From an uncultured Acinetobacter sp. (GTDB taxonomy: Bacteria > Cyanobacteriota > Vampirovibrionia > Gastranaerophilales > Gastranaerophilaceae), in contig CAMORE010000053.1 in the NCBI GenBank assembly GCA_946623365.1, forward strand, positions 1-12,979: DNA of 12,979 nt, given 5' to 3'. The translations under genes were made by a program, and so were the position numbers. Shown one piece after another: positions 12,165 to 12,979 of this stretch. The first letter of the stretch is position 1; every line of letters begins with the position of its first letter. The notes beneath the pieces are model-generated. The model did no database searches. It saw only the letters and a list, made by a program, of their open reading frames with translations, and was not told the DNA's origin.

Positions 12165-12979
12165 TTACTTTGTACGTCTTCTTACTATAAGTTTATCAGA
12201 CGCTTTACCTTGTTTTCTTGTCTTATAACCAAGAGCAGGTTTACCCCAAGGTGTTTTAGGATGTCCGCCGGGACCTGTTTTACCTTCACCACCACCATGA
12301 GGGTGATCACATGGGTTCATCGTTACACCACGAACTGTAGGTCTTACACCCATATATCTCTTTCTGCCGGCTTTACCAATTTTTAAGTTCTTGAATTCTG
12401 AGTTTCCAAGAGTTCCGATTGTTGCCATGCATTCTTTTCTGATCATTCTCATTTCGCCTGAAGGTAATTTTACTGTTACATAATTGCCTTCTTTTGCCAT
12501 AACTTGAGCAAAGTTACCTGCTGAACGAACCAGCTTTGCACCTCTACCGGGTATCATTTCGATATTGTGAACGATAGTACCAAGCGGAATAAGCTCTAAA
12601 GGTAACGCATTACCCGTTTGAACTGCTGCTTCCGGACCGGAAACAATAATATCACCAACATTTAATCCTTCAGGTGTCAAAATATATCTTTTTTCACCAT
12701 CTGCATAAAATACTAATGAAATTCTTACATTTCTGTTCGGATCGTATTCAATAGTCTTAACTGTTGCCGGTACTCCGAATTTTTCTCTGCGGAAATCAAC
12801 TATACGGTAAGACTGTTTTACACCGCCACCTTTATGACGACAAGTAATTCTGCCGGTATTGTTACGACCAGCAGTCTTTTTTATATTCATCAATAAAGAT
12901 TTTTCAGGAGTTTGAGTAGTGATTTCTTGGTAATCACTCTTTGTCATACCTCTTTGTCCCGGAGATGTCGGATTAATTT
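12165..12979 (-). CDS. rplB: 50S ribosomal protein L2 (uL2), 5' end beyond the window
   Basis: Partial gene: the frame stays open to the right edge, giving INPTSPGQRG before the first in-window methionine, which matches the conserved L2 N-terminal region. L2 is needed for subunit association and peptidyl transfer. Visible hallmarks are GRITCRHKGGGVKQ, YRIVDFRR, GTIVHNIEMIPGRGAKLVRSAG and the catalytic-centre loop VRGVTMNPCDHPHGGGEG with its essential histidine, then the KTPWGKPALGYKTR tail. About 15-20 residues are missing. The methionine at 12947 is internal and should not be taken as the start. Confidence 0.97.
   Translation of the reverse strand, partial: INPTSPGQRGMTKSDYQEITTQTPEKSLLMNIKKTAGRNNTGRITCRHKGGGVKQSYRIVDFRREKFGVPATVKTIEYDPNRNVRISLVFYADGEKRYILTPEGLNVGDIIVSGPEAAVQTGNALPLELIPLGTIVHNIEMIPGRGAKLVRSAGNFAQVMAKEGNYVTVKLPSGEMRMIRKECMATIGTLGNSEFKNLKIGKAGRKRYMGVRPTVRGVTMNPCDHPHGGGEGKTGPGGHPKTPWGKPALGYKTRKQGKASDKLIVRRRTK

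Overview
The window is low-GC bacterial chromosome with two very different halves. Strong Shine-Dalgarno (SD) sequences precede most genes, ribosomal proteins S14 and L24 are both of the zinc-ribbon type, and neither tRNA gene encodes its CCA end. The lineage cannot be fixed from sequence alone. An uncultured gut-type anaerobe (for example a Gastranaerophilales/'Melainabacteria'-like genome) is a low-confidence guess.

Left part (1-3250): an accessory region built around tRNA genes. A complete tRNA-Leu(TAA) with its own terminator lies at the left edge, and a complete elongator tRNA-Met(CAT) lies at 3176-3249 on the minus strand. Between them are two 5'-truncated tRNA-Met copies, each with a 46-bp palindromic block in place of part of the anticodon loop. 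These copies belong to a tandem array with a period of about 171 bp. The array is split by a 2607-bp segment (326-2932) flanked by AAGAG. Removing that segment on paper restores the 171-bp period exactly, so it looks like an insertion. It carries a degenerate tRNA-like structure, a HigB/Gp49-type toxin gene and an XRE antitoxin gene in unusual convergent orientation, a protein with a JAMM/JAB-like metalloprotease motif, and a stretch of nested inverted repeats that could be a structured RNA or a fold-back element. No integrase or transposase is visible.

Middle (3351-7348): priA (primosome helicase) and pepA (M17 aminopeptidase) on the plus strand, a strong bidirectional terminator, then a small minus-strand ORF with a good SD. 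The toxin gene and priA share an extended -10 (TGnTATAAT) placed so that transcription should start at the ATG itself, which implies leaderless mRNAs.

Right part (7571-12979): the minus-strand S10/spc ribosomal protein cluster in the order L2 (cut by the window edge), S19, L22, S3, L16, L29, S17, L14, L24, L5, S14. It stops after S14: S8, L6, L18 and the rest are not downstream, and a strong hairpin follows. Several spacers within the cluster are unusually long. They carry short periodic arrays and palindromes, including the same octamer array plus TTGGGT palindrome on both sides of L14.
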